Below, in pieces: positions 34,233-42,335 of a stretch of 64,000 nucleotides of DNA (position 1 is its first letter; each line of letters opens with the position of its first letter). Both the position numbers and the translations under genes were made by a program. The notes beneath the pieces are model-generated. The model was not told the DNA's origin. It searched no databases and worked only from the letters and a program-made list of their open reading frames with translations. Source of the stretch: Marmoricola sp. (GTDB taxonomy: Bacteria; Actinomycetota; Actinomycetes; Propionibacteriales; Nocardioidaceae); the NCBI GenBank assembly GCA_025964775.1, contig JAOPYE010000037.1, forward strand, positions 1 through 64,000, given 5' to 3'.

Positions 34233-35432
34233 GTGAGCGAAGGTTCCGGATCCGTGGTCGACAAGGCAGTTCGGTTCGCCCTCACCGCGGTCGGTGCCCG
34301 CCAGCTCAAGGCGAACCCTTCGGACCCGTTCTACGCGCCACCGGCCGAACTGCCGACCACACCCGGTGCGGTGCTGAAGACCGAGCAGGGCAGGTTCTAC
34401 ATCGACCCCTTCAAGCTGATCCCGGCTCCGGCCCGGGTCGAGCGGATCATGTTCACCACCACCGACCGGCTCGGCCGGGTCGCCTTCGCCGTCGGCACCC
34501 AGGGCATGGGCACCCAGTGCGCCCCGTCGCGTCAGATGGCTGCCGGGCGCGAGTACGAATCGGTGTTCATCACCGGTCTTCTTGCCCGCGGCTACAACGT
34601 CGTCGTCCCTGACTACCAGGGTCTCGGGCTCCGTTCGACTTCCGGGCATGGCACCCACACCTACATGTCGCGCGAGGTGCAGGGGCGCGTCGTGCTCGAC
34701 GCCCTGCGTGCGGCCCAGCAGCTCGACAGCCCCGACATCCCGGCGGACGGACCGGTCGCGATCGCCGGGTACTCCCAGGGCGGTGGCGCGGCCGCGTCCG
34801 CTGCCGAGCTCTGGCACACCTACGCTCCCGACCTCGACCTGAAGGGCGCCGTGTGCGGTGCTGTTCCGGCCGACTTCCCGCTGGTGGCCCGGATGCTCGA
34901 CGGCAGCCCGTACTTCGCGTTCCTCGGGTACGCGCTGGTCGGCCTGTCCGCGGACTACGCCATCGACCTGGGACCGCTGCTCAGCGCACGTGGCCTCGAG
35001 GTGGCGTCGGCGCTGACCGAGCAGTGCATGTTCGAATCCCTGCGCCGGTACGCGTTCACCCGCTCGAGCACGCTGACGGCCGACGGGCGCTCCATCGGCT
35101 CGATGCTGCGCGAGGAGCCGTTCGCCACGATCGTTGCGGACCAGCAGCTCGGCAACGGCCGCTCACCCCGGGTGAAGGCGCTGATCTCGCACAGTCGTCT
35201 CGACGACGTCGTGCCGTTCGAGTGCGGTCGCGGGCTCGCCGAACGCTGGGCCGGGCAGGGCGCCCGGAGTACGGCTCTCGGTCAACTACGCGCCCACGCA
35301 CGCGGCCGCGGCGCTGACGTCGTACGGAACGGCGTTCTCGTTCCTGAACGGCCGCTTCGCGGGTCGCCCGATGAGGGCGAACACCAGTCGCTACCTCAAG
35401 TCACTGGCCGGGTAGGACCTACGGGGTCGTGA
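34233..35432 (+). CDS. secretory-lipase-family hydrolase with an apparent 3' frameshift
   Basis: Alpha/beta-hydrolase of the LIP-type secretory lipase family: DYQGLGLRSTSGHGTHTY, nucleophile Ser in IAGYSQGGGAAASAAELW, and the acid-residue segment SRLDDVVPFECGRGLAERW. No signal peptide is evident at the N-terminus. After about residue 344 the frame becomes Arg/Gly/Pro-rich and unlike the family. From about 35266 the next frame instead encodes VRLSVNYAPTHAAAALTSYG and then FLNGRFAGRPMRAN, a natural lipase C-terminus, stopping at 35415. This indicates an indel between about 35245 and 35268 in a G/C run, so the gene is either broken or mis-sequenced. Follows ipdC by 13 nt. Confidence 0.75.
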   Translation: MSEGSGSVVDKAVRFALTAVGARQLKANPSDPFYAPPAELPTTPGAVLKTEQGRFYIDPFKLIPAPARVERIMFTTTDRLGRVAFAVGTQGMGTQCAPSRQMAAGREYESVFITGLLARGYNVVVPDYQGLGLRSTSGHGTHTYMSREVQGRVVLDALRAAQQLDSPDIPADGPVAIAGYSQGGGAAASAAELWHTYAPDLDLKGAVCGAVPADFPLVARMLDGSPYFAFLGYALVGLSADYAIDLGPLLSARGLEVASALTEQCMFESLRRYAFTRSSTLTADGRSIGSMLREEPFATIVADQQLGNGRSPRVKALISHSRLDDVVPFECGRGLAERWAGQGARSTALGQLRAHARGRGADVVRNGVLVPERPLRGSPDEGEHQSLPQVTGRVGPTGS

Positions 35433-35736
35433 TGCAGGCCACGATCTTCGTCTCCAGGCCGTTGATCGCGGCCGTGTCCGCGGTCGAGGGCTTGTACGCC
35501 TTGTTGGCGGACACGATCGCCTCGAGCGCCTTGTCGGAGAGCTTGGACGCGACGAAGACCCTGCCGACGCAGTCGGCAGACTTCTTCGAGAGCTTCGACG
35601 ACGCGGCGCCGAGGACCGAGTCCCCCTTGCGCAGTGCCTTCGAGATGTCGTCGGCCGACGGGCGTGAGCTGCTGCCGCCACAGCCGGACGCCACCAGGAG
35701 CATGCTGATCGCAAGTGCCGCACCGAACCTACGCAT
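35419..35736 (-). CDS. small lipoprotein, unknown
   Basis: 105 residues with a type II signal peptide: MRRFGAALAISMLLVASGCGG, lipobox VASGC with lipidated Cys19. The mature region is Ser/Lys-rich (SADDISKALRKGDSVLGAASSKLSKKSADCVGRVF) with two further cysteines (DCVG, VACITTP) that could pair. No family recognised. The 3' end overlaps the out-of-frame tail of the lipase gene, which supports the lipase really ending at 35415. Confidence 0.7.
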   Translation of the reverse strand: MRRFGAALAISMLLVASGCGGSSSRPSADDISKALRKGDSVLGAASSKLSKKSADCVGRVFVASKLSDKALEAIVSANKAYKPSTADTAAINGLETKIVACITTP

Positions 35737-35805
35737 CTGATCCTCTTTCTCCGTTCCCGGGCCGACCCCGGGTACGCCGAGAACCTACCGCGTCCTGATC
35801 CCGCG

Positions 35806-36969
35806 TCAGAGGCGTTCGATGATCGTGACGTTGGCCTGCCCGCCGCCCTCGCACATCGTCTGCAGGCCGTAGCGACCGCCGGTGCGCTCCAGCTCGTTGA
35901 GCATGGTGGCCATGATCCGGGTGCCGGTCGCCCCGATCGGGTGGCCCAGCGCGATGCCGCCGCCGTTGACGTTGACCTTCTCCAGCGGCACCTCGAGCTC
36001 CCTGGCCCAGGCCAGGACGACGGACGCGAACGCCTCGTTGCACTCGAACAGGTCGATGTCGGCGATGCTCAGGCCGGTCCTGGCCAGCGCGTGCTTCGTC
36101 GCGCGGATCGGGCCGGTGAGCATCCAGACCGGGTCGTCGCCCTTGACGCTCAGGTGGTGGATCCTTGCCCGCGGCGTCAGGTGGTGGTCCTCGACTGCCT
36201 GGGCCGAGGCGATCAGCAGCGCCGAGGACGCGTCGCAGATCTGGCTCGCGACGCCGGCCGTGATGCGGCCTCCTGGGGCGAGCGGTTCCAGGCCGGCCAT
36301 CTTCTCCAGGGAGGTGTCGCGGGGGCACTCGTCGGTGGTGAAGACGTTGCCGTCGGCCAGCGTCACCGGCGCGATCTCGTTGGTGAACCGACCCTCGTCG
36401 ATGGCGGTGCGCGCCCGGGTGTGCGAGGCGAGTGCGAACCTCTCCATGTCCTCACGGCTGATGTCCCACTTCTCGGCGATCATCTCGGCCGAGTTGAACT
36501 GCGAGACCTCCACGTCGCCGTACCGGGCGTTCCAGCCGGGCGACTCGGCGAACGGTGTGGTGAACCCGTACTGGTCGGCGACCAGCATCGCTGCCGAGAT
36601 CGGGATCGCCGACATGTTCTGCAGTCCCCCGGCCACCACCAGGTCCTGGGTCCCCGACATCACGCCCTGGGCAGCGAAGTGCACCGCCTGCTGGCTCGAG
36701 CCGCACTGGCGGTCGATGGTGACACCGGGCACGTGGTCGGGCAGCCCCGCCACCAGCCAGGCCGTGCGGGCGACGTCGCCCGCCTGGGAACCGATCGTGT
36801 CGCAACAGCCCATGATCACGTCGTCGACCGCACCCGGGTCGACGCCGGTGCGCTCGACCAGCGCCTTCAGCACGTGGGCGCCGAGATCGGCCGAGTGCAC
36901 GCCTGCCAGCGATCCCCGGCGCTTGCCGACCGGGGTGCGGACGGCGTCGATGATGTAGGCCTCGGTCAT
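35806..36969 (-). CDS. fadA6: ring C/D thiolase FadA6
   Basis: 387 residues (M. tuberculosis FadA6 has 386). Thiolase with nucleophile Cys in IDRQCGSSQQA (about 88), NEAFASVVLA, NVNGGGIALGHPIGATGTR His and the second Cys in QTMCEGGGQANV. Cleaves a 3-oxoacyl-CoA from the last ring fragment in the KstR2 pathway. Overlaps kstR2 (ATGA). Promoter-distal gene of fadE30-ipdF-kstR2-fadA6. Confidence 0.92.
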   Translation of the reverse strand: MTEAYIIDAVRTPVGKRRGSLAGVHSADLGAHVLKALVERTGVDPGAVDDVIMGCCDTIGSQAGDVARTAWLVAGLPDHVPGVTIDRQCGSSQQAVHFAAQGVMSGTQDLVVAGGLQNMSAIPISAAMLVADQYGFTTPFAESPGWNARYGDVEVSQFNSAEMIAEKWDISREDMERFALASHTRARTAIDEGRFTNEIAPVTLADGNVFTTDECPRDTSLEKMAGLEPLAPGGRITAGVASQICDASSALLIASAQAVEDHHLTPRARIHHLSVKGDDPVWMLTGPIRATKHALARTGLSIADIDLFECNEAFASVVLAWARELEVPLEKVNVNGGGIALGHPIGATGTRIMATMLNELERTGGRYGLQTMCEGGGQANVTIIERL

Positions 36970-37577
36970 CGGGATTCCTTCTCTATGCCTTGCAGGAGGA
37001 TGGTCAGGTACTGGTCGGCCACATCGGCCGGCGTGAGGGTTCCGCCGGGGCGGTACCAGCGCACGGCCACCCAGACGGTGTCGCGCAGGAAGCGGTAGAC
37101 CAGCGCGATGTCCAGGTCGGCCCGGAGCTCACCGCTGGCGACTCCGGCCTCGAGCAGGCCCGTCCACAGCGTGCGGAACTTCCGGTTCCGCTCGATCAGG
37201 TAGCCGAAGCGCTCGAACGTGGCCAGGTACAGCGCGTCGCTCTGGAAGATCGCGACCTCGTTGCGGTGCTCGCCGATCGCTTCGAACGACGCCCGCACGA
37301 CCGCCTCGAGCTTGCCCCGGGCAGTCAGGTCGCTGGCCTCGATGGCGTCGTACTGCTTCCAGAGCTCGGTCTGGAAGGTGTCGAGCAGCTCGTCGACCAT
37401 CGACTCCTTGGAGTCGAAGTGGTGGTAGAGGCTGCCTGACAGGATGCCCGCGGCGTCGGCGATGTCGCGGACCGTGGTGTTCTTGAAGCCGCGTTCGGCG
37501 AACAGCCCGCCGGCGATCGCGAGCAGCTCGTCGCGACGGCTCAGGCCGGCGGGTTCAGGCGTGCTGGCTGCTGACAC
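36966..37577 (-). CDS. kstR2: TetR-family repressor KstR2
   Basis: 203 residues (M. tuberculosis KstR2 has 200). HTH near the N-terminus (GGLFAERGFKNTTVRDIADAAGILSGSLYHHF), followed by a TetR ligand domain. KstR2 represses the HIP (ring C/D) regulon and is released by HIP-CoA. GTG start at 37577 with GAGGTG upstream, overlapping the end of ipdF by 23 nt. Both palindromes ACCAAGCA-nn-TGCTTGGT in this window are its expected operators. Being inside the fadE30 operon it should autoregulate. Confidence 0.93.
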   Translation of the reverse strand: MSAASTPEPAGLSRRDELLAIAGGLFAERGFKNTTVRDIADAAGILSGSLYHHFDSKESMVDELLDTFQTELWKQYDAIEASDLTARGKLEAVVRASFEAIGEHRNEVAIFQSDALYLATFERFGYLIERNRKFRTLWTGLLEAGVASGELRADLDIALVYRFLRDTVWVAVRWYRPGGTLTPADVADQYLTILLQGIEKESR

Positions 37578-38358
37578 TGATCACCTCACCGGTCAGGTAC
37601 GACGAGTAGTCGCTGGCCAGGAACACCATCACGTTGGCGACCTCCCACGGCTCGGCCGCGCGGCCGAAGGCCTCACGCTGCTTGAGCTCACCGAGGAGCT
37701 CGTCCGAGGTCACCTTGGCCAGGAACGGATGCATCGCCAGGCTCGGCGAGACCGCGTTGACCCGGATCCCGTGCGGTGCGACGTCGAGTGCCGCGCACCG
37801 CGTCAGCGCCATCACGCCGGCCTTCGCGGCCGCGTAGTGGGCCTGCCCTTCCTGGGCCCGCCAGCCGATCACGCTGGCGTTGTTGACGATCACGCCCCGG
37901 GTGCCGTTGGCGATCATCCGGTTCGACGCCGCCCGGACGCTGCGGAAGGTGCCGGTCAGGGTGATGTCGAGGACCTTGCTCCACTGCTCGTCGGTCATCT
38001 CCAGCACGCTGGCGGTGCCACCGAGGCCGGCGTTGTTGATCATCACGTCCACGCCGCCGACGGAGTCGGCCAGATCCAGGAGCGCCTGGACCTGCGCCTC
38101 GTCGGTGACGTCGGTGACGGTGCTCAACACCCGCTGCGACCCGAACTCCGCGGCGAGGGCCTCGTGCGCCTCGGCCACGCGTCGTTCATGGGTGTCGCTG
38201 AGGACGACCGCCTTGGCGCCCTCCTCGAGGGCGCGCCTGACGACGCTCGCGCCGATGCCGGCGCCGGCCGCAGCGGTCACGACGACGACCTTGTCCTTCA
38301 GCAGTCCGTGACCCTCGACGTAGGCGGGGGTGGGCTGTTCGGGGCGTACGGCGGTCAT
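37555..38358 (-). CDS. ipdF: SDR reductase IpdF (Rv3559c-like)
   Basis: 267 residues (Rv3559c has 262). LKDKVVVVTAAAGAGIGASV is an unusual cofactor loop (TAAAGAGIG rather than TGxxxGIG). NNAGLGGTASVLEM, catalytic NNASVIGWRAQEGQAHYAAAK and SDYSSYLTGEVISVSSQHA at the end. In M. tuberculosis IpdF acts on the 5-oxo/5-hydroxy position of HIP-CoA. ATG 38358 overlaps the fadE30 stop (ATGA); GGAG is upstream. A longer frame in phase lies inside fadE30 and is rejected. Confidence 0.9.
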   Translation of the reverse strand: MTAVRPEQPTPAYVEGHGLLKDKVVVVTAAAGAGIGASVVRRALEEGAKAVVLSDTHERRVAEAHEALAAEFGSQRVLSTVTDVTDEAQVQALLDLADSVGGVDVMINNAGLGGTASVLEMTDEQWSKVLDITLTGTFRSVRAASNRMIANGTRGVIVNNASVIGWRAQEGQAHYAAAKAGVMALTRCAALDVAPHGIRVNAVSPSLAMHPFLAKVTSDELLGELKQREAFGRAAEPWEVANVMVFLASDYSSYLTGEVISVSSQHA

Positions 38359-39566
38359 CGGGTCTCCTGGGTGCTGGGGTCTCGGGGGCTGGGGTCTCGG
38401 GGCAGGGCGAGCACACGCTCGGCGAGGATGTTGCGCTGGACCTCGTCCGAGCCGCCGTAGATCGTGTCGGCGCGGGTGAAGAGGAACAGTCGTTGCCATT
38501 CGTCGAGGTCGTAGCCCGGTCCGGCGGTGAGCGCGTCGACGCCACGGACGAGCATGGCGAGCTCGCCGAGGGTGCGGTGCCAGGTGGCCCAGAGCAGCTT
38601 GGCGATGCTGGCCTGCTGCGGGGCCTGCTCGCTGGACAGGGTGCGCAGCGCGTTGAGCCGGATCACCTCGAGCTCGACGGTGGCGCGTGCCAGGCGGTCG
38701 CGGATGATCGGGTCGTCGTAGCTGCCGTTGCGCCGGGCCAGGTCGATCAGGGCGGCGAGCTCGCGCTGGAAGCCGACCTGCTGGCCCAGGGTGGAGACGC
38801 CGCGCTCGAAGCCGAGCAGGCCCATCGCCACACCCCAGCCCTGACCGGGTTCGCCGACGACCAGATCGGCAGCAGTGCGCGCACCGGTGAAGAAGACCTC
38901 GTTGAACTCGGCACCGCCGGTCAGCTGCTCGATGCCGCGGATCTCGACGCCGTCCTGCTCGATCGGGACGAGCAGGAAGCTGATCCCACTGTGCCGCACC
39001 GAGCCAGGTTCGCTGCGCGCGAGCACGAAGATCCAGTCGGCGAACTGGGCCAGCGACGTCCACACCTTCTGGCCGTCGATCACCCACTCACCGGCATCTC
39101 CGGAGAGGGCGTCGAGGCGCGCCTTGGTGGCGATGTTCGCGAGGTCGGAGCCGGCACCGGGCTCGGAGTAGCCCTGGCACCACAGCTCCTCGACGGCCAC
39201 GATCGGCGGCAGAAAACGAGCCTTCTGGGCCTCGGAGCCGAAGTGGATCAGGGTCGGGCCGAGGAGCTCCTCGCCGAAGTGGTTGACCCGGGCCGGAGCG
39301 TTCGAGCGGGCGTACTCCTCGTGGAAGATGACCTGCTGCATCAGGGACAGGCCGCGGCCGCCGTACTCGGTCGGCCAGCCGAGGCAGGTCCAGCCGTGCC
39401 TGGCCAGGTGCCGGTCCCACTCGAGGCGCTCGTCGTGCGCCTCGAGGTCCTTGCCGGAGCCACCGAGACCCTTGAGCGCAGCGAAGTCGCCCACCAGGTT
39501 GTCCTCGAGCCAGGTCCGGACCTCCGCGCGGAAGGCCTTGTCCTCGCTCGTGTCGGTCAGGTCCAC
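38355..39566 (-). CDS. fadE30: HIP-CoA-pathway acyl-CoA dehydrogenase FadE30
   Basis: 403 residues (M. tuberculosis FadE30 has 385). Dehydrogenates the propionyl side chain of 5-OH-HIP-CoA. CQGYSEPGAGSDLANIATKA, GQKVWTSLAQFADW, the base-bearing LLGFERGVSTLGQQVGFQ, and IYGGSDEVQRNILAERVLALP are present. The extra C-terminal residues come from a 15-bp tandem duplication giving PRDPS-PRDPS. GTG start at 39566 with AGAGG upstream; the KstR2 operator is 41 nt upstream with TACTCT as -10. First gene of the fadE30-ipdF-kstR2-fadA6 operon. Confidence 0.92.
   Translation of the reverse strand: MDLTDTSEDKAFRAEVRTWLEDNLVGDFAALKGLGGSGKDLEAHDERLEWDRHLARHGWTCLGWPTEYGGRGLSLMQQVIFHEEYARSNAPARVNHFGEELLGPTLIHFGSEAQKARFLPPIVAVEELWCQGYSEPGAGSDLANIATKARLDALSGDAGEWVIDGQKVWTSLAQFADWIFVLARSEPGSVRHSGISFLLVPIEQDGVEIRGIEQLTGGAEFNEVFFTGARTAADLVVGEPGQGWGVAMGLLGFERGVSTLGQQVGFQRELAALIDLARRNGSYDDPIIRDRLARATVELEVIRLNALRTLSSEQAPQQASIAKLLWATWHRTLGELAMLVRGVDALTAGPGYDLDEWQRLFLFTRADTIYGGSDEVQRNILAERVLALPRDPSPRDPSTQETR
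38373..38402. repeat. perfect 15-bp tandem duplication at the fadE30 3' end
   Basis: GCTGGGGTCTCGGGG occurs twice without a gap (38373-38387, 38388-38402). On the coding strand it yields PRDPS twice just before the stop, so the frame is preserved. Confidence 0.85.
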
Positions 39567-39607
39567 TGGTGCCTCTTCTGCTCGATCGTTTCCGTGTAGA
39601 GTAGCCT

Positions 39608-39625
39608 ACCAAGCACTTGCTTGGT
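39608..39625. promoter_or_regulatory. KstR2 operator, fadE30<>fadD3
   Basis: ACCAAGCACTTGCTTGGT is a perfect inverted repeat (ACCAAGCA-CT-TGCTTGGT) containing AnCAAGnnCTTGnT at 39608-39621. It lies 41 nt from fadE30 and 20 nt from fadD3. It differs from the operator at 30678 only in the two spacer bases. Confidence 0.93.
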
Positions 39626-39645
39626 AACGAAGGAGGAGGGACCGC

Positions 39646-41169
39646 GTGGCTCACCCCGGCACCCTGCCCGACGTCCTGCGCGCGGCCGCCGAGGCTCATC
39701 GGGACCGGCCGTTCCTGGTCGAGGGCAAGCGTCGTGTCTCCTTCGTCGAGACGCTCGAGCTCGTGCGGGACGTCGCCCGCGGCTACGTCGCGTACGGCGT
39801 CGAACCCGGCTTCCGGGTGGTCCTGTGGGCGCCGAACAGCATCGACTGGGTGATCGCGGCCCTGGCGGTCACCTACGCCGGAGGCACGCTCGTTCCGGCG
39901 AACTCCCGGTACACCGCCCACGAGGTCGCCGACATCGTCGACCGGACCTCCGCAGCCCTGGTCATCGTCGACGACGGGTTCCTCGGGGGCACCCAGATCG
40001 CCGACCTGCGCGCGGCCAGCGACCTGCCGTCCGTCCGCGACGTCGTCGACCTCAAGGACGTCCTCACCCGCCTCGGGGACGTCGACGCCCACGAGGTCGG
40101 CCCCGCTGAGATCGAGGCCCGCTCCGGCGCTGTCTCGCCCGAGGACGTCGCCGACATCCTGTTCACCTCCGGCACCACCGGCCGCTCCAAGGGCGCGATG
40201 AGCGCCCACCGGCAGACGATCGCGGTGTCCGCCGCGTGGGCCGAGATCGGAGGCGTGAACGCCGAGGACCGCTACCTGGTGGTCAACCCGTTCTTCCACT
40301 CCTTCGGCTACAAGATCGGCATCGTCGTCGGCCTGCTCACCGGGGCGACCCTGTACCCGGTGGCGACCTTCGACGTCGAGGCGGTCATGGACCTGATCGA
40401 GACCGAGCGGATCACGCTGCTGCCCGGCGCTCCGACGGTCTTCACCTCGCTGCTCGACGCGCCCGGGCGGGCCGCGCGCGACCTGTCCTCGCTCCGGTTG
40501 TCGATCACCGGCGCGGCCGTCGTCCCGGTCGTCCTGATCGAGCGGATGCGCGCGCCGTCCCCCGAGGGACTGGGCATCGACCACGTCTACACCGCGTTCG
40601 GCATGACCGAAGCCGTCGTCGTCACGATGTGCCGGGAGGGCGACGCCGACGAGCTCGTGGCAACCACGTGCGGCCGGGCCATCGCCGGAGTCGAGACCCG
40701 GATCGGTGACGGCGGCGAGCTCCTGGTGCGCGGCGACATCGTCATGCTCGGCTACCTCGACGACCCGGCTGCGACGGCCGAAGCCATCGACGCCGACGGC
40801 TGGCTGCACACCGGCGACATCGGCACCCTCGACGAGGCCGGGAACCTGAGGATCACCGACCGCCTCAAGGACATGTACATCTCCGGCGGCTTCAACGTGT
40901 ACCCCGCCGAGGTCGAGCAGGCGCTGGCCCGGCTCGACGGCGTCGCCGACGTGGCCGTGATCGGGGTGCCGGACGAGCGGATGGGAGAGATCGGCAAGGC
41001 CTTCGTCGTCCGCCGCCCCGACGCCGATCTCGGCGCAGAGGCCGTGATCTCGTTCGCTCGCGAGCGGCTGGCCAACTACAAGGCACCGCGGCTCGTGGAG
41101 TTCGTCGACGTCCTCCCCCGGAACGCGTCCGGCAAGGTGCTCAAGACCGATCTGCGAGGAGTGCAGTGA
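39646..41169 (+). CDS. fadD3: HIP-CoA synthetase FadD3
   Basis: 507 residues, the same length as M. tuberculosis FadD3 (Rv3561). AMP-forming ligase that activates 3aalpha-H-4alpha(3'-propanoate)-7abeta-methylhexahydro-1,5-indanedione (HIP), the entry to ring C/D degradation and source of the KstR2 ligand HIP-CoA. P-loop FTSGTTGRSKGA at 173-184, TAFGMTEAVVVTM, WLHTGDIGTLDEAGNLRITDRLKDMYISGG and NASGKVLKTDL. GTG start with a strong AAGGAGGAGGG. The stop overlaps the fadE31 start by 4 nt. Confidence 0.94.
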   Translation: MAHPGTLPDVLRAAAEAHRDRPFLVEGKRRVSFVETLELVRDVARGYVAYGVEPGFRVVLWAPNSIDWVIAALAVTYAGGTLVPANSRYTAHEVADIVDRTSAALVIVDDGFLGGTQIADLRAASDLPSVRDVVDLKDVLTRLGDVDAHEVGPAEIEARSGAVSPEDVADILFTSGTTGRSKGAMSAHRQTIAVSAAWAEIGGVNAEDRYLVVNPFFHSFGYKIGIVVGLLTGATLYPVATFDVEAVMDLIETERITLLPGAPTVFTSLLDAPGRAARDLSSLRLSITGAAVVPVVLIERMRAPSPEGLGIDHVYTAFGMTEAVVVTMCREGDADELVATTCGRAIAGVETRIGDGGELLVRGDIVMLGYLDDPAATAEAIDADGWLHTGDIGTLDEAGNLRITDRLKDMYISGGFNVYPAEVEQALARLDGVADVAVIGVPDERMGEIGKAFVVRRPDADLGAEAVISFARERLANYKAPRLVEFVDVLPRNASGKVLKTDLRGVQ

Positions 41170-42335
41170 ATCTCGATCTGACCCCCGACGAGCTGGCCTT
41201 CCAGGCGGAGGTCCGCGCGTGGCTGACCGCCAACGTGCCGGCCGAGCCACTGCCTTCGATGGACACCGCCGAGGGCTGGGCGCTGCACCAGGAGTGGGAG
41301 GCGAAGCTCGCCGCCGAGCGGTACTCGGTCGTCTCCTGGCCGCGCGAGGTCGGCGGTCGCGAGGCCTCGCTGGTCGAATGGGTGATCTTCGAGGAGGAGT
41401 ACTACCGGGCCGGAGCTCCCGGACGCGTGAGCCAGAACGGCATCTTCCTGCTCGCGCCGATCATCTTCGACCACGGCACCCCCGAGCAGCAGGCTCGGTT
41501 CCTGCCCTCGATGGCGACCGGCGAGAAGATCTGGGCCCAGGCGTGGTCCGAGCCCGAGGCCGGCTCCGACCTGGCCTCGCTGCGATCCACCGCGACCCGC
41601 GACGAGGCGCGCGGAGGCTGGGTGCTCAACGGCCAGAAGACCTGGTCCTCGCGTGCGACGTACGCCCACTGGGGCTTCGGCCTCTTCCGCAGCGATCCGG
41701 ACAGCGCCAAGCACGCCGGCCTGACCTACTTCCTCTTCCCGCTCGATGCCGACGGCATCACGGTCCGCCCGATCGCGCAGCTCGACGGCGAGGCCGGGTT
41801 CGCCGAGATCTTCTTCGACGACGTGTTCGTCGGTGACGCCGATGTCCTCGGCGCGCCGGGCGACGGCTGGCGGGTCGCGATGAGCACTGCCGGCAACGAG
41901 CGCGGGCTCTCGCTGCGCTCCCCCGGGCGCTTCTGTGCCGCAGCCGACCGGCTGGTGGAGCTGTGGAAGGAACGCGGCTCGGAACACCCCGAGGCGTGGG
42001 CCGGCGTCGTCGACGCGTGGATCGGGGCGCAGGCCTACCGGCTGTTCACCTGGGGCACCGTGACCAGGCTCGCCGACGGTGGCGAGATGGGTGCGGCCGG
42101 CTCGATCAACAAGGTGTTCTGGAGCGAGCTGGACATCGCGCTGCACGAGACCGGCCTCGACCTGCTCGGCGCGGACGCCGAGCTGCTCGACACGCCCTGG
42201 ATGGACGGCTACGTCTTCGCGCTCTCCGGCCCGATCTACGCGGGCACGAACGAGATCCAGCGCAACATCATCGCCGAGCGGATCCTGGGCCTGCCGCGCG
42301 AACCGACGGGGGCCCAGAAAGTGGCGCAGAAATGA
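41166..42335 (+). CDS. fadE31: acyl-CoA dehydrogenase FadE31
   Basis: 389 residues (Rv3562 has 377). Full-length ACAD: AWSEPEAGSDLASL, GGWVLNGQKTWSSRATYAHWGF, base region STAGNERGLSLRSPG, and YAGTNEIQRNIIAERILGLPRE. In M. tuberculosis it works with the short partner FadE32 on a late ring C/D acyl-CoA. GTG start overlapping the fadD3 stop; fadE32 overlaps by 4 nt downstream. Confidence 0.92.
   Translation: MNLDLTPDELAFQAEVRAWLTANVPAEPLPSMDTAEGWALHQEWEAKLAAERYSVVSWPREVGGREASLVEWVIFEEEYYRAGAPGRVSQNGIFLLAPIIFDHGTPEQQARFLPSMATGEKIWAQAWSEPEAGSDLASLRSTATRDEARGGWVLNGQKTWSSRATYAHWGFGLFRSDPDSAKHAGLTYFLFPLDADGITVRPIAQLDGEAGFAEIFFDDVFVGDADVLGAPGDGWRVAMSTAGNERGLSLRSPGRFCAAADRLVELWKERGSEHPEAWAGVVDAWIGAQAYRLFTWGTVTRLADGGEMGAAGSINKVFWSELDIALHETGLDLLGADAELLDTPWMDGYVFALSGPIYAGTNEIQRNIIAERILGLPREPTGAQKVAQK

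Noticed and set aside
39088..41250. 720-residue minus-strand frame opposite fadD3
   Set aside because: Shadow of FadD3 in a GC-rich gene: Asp/Val/Gly/Arg-rich, no domain, no start context. The same applies to the many long antisense frames across the window.
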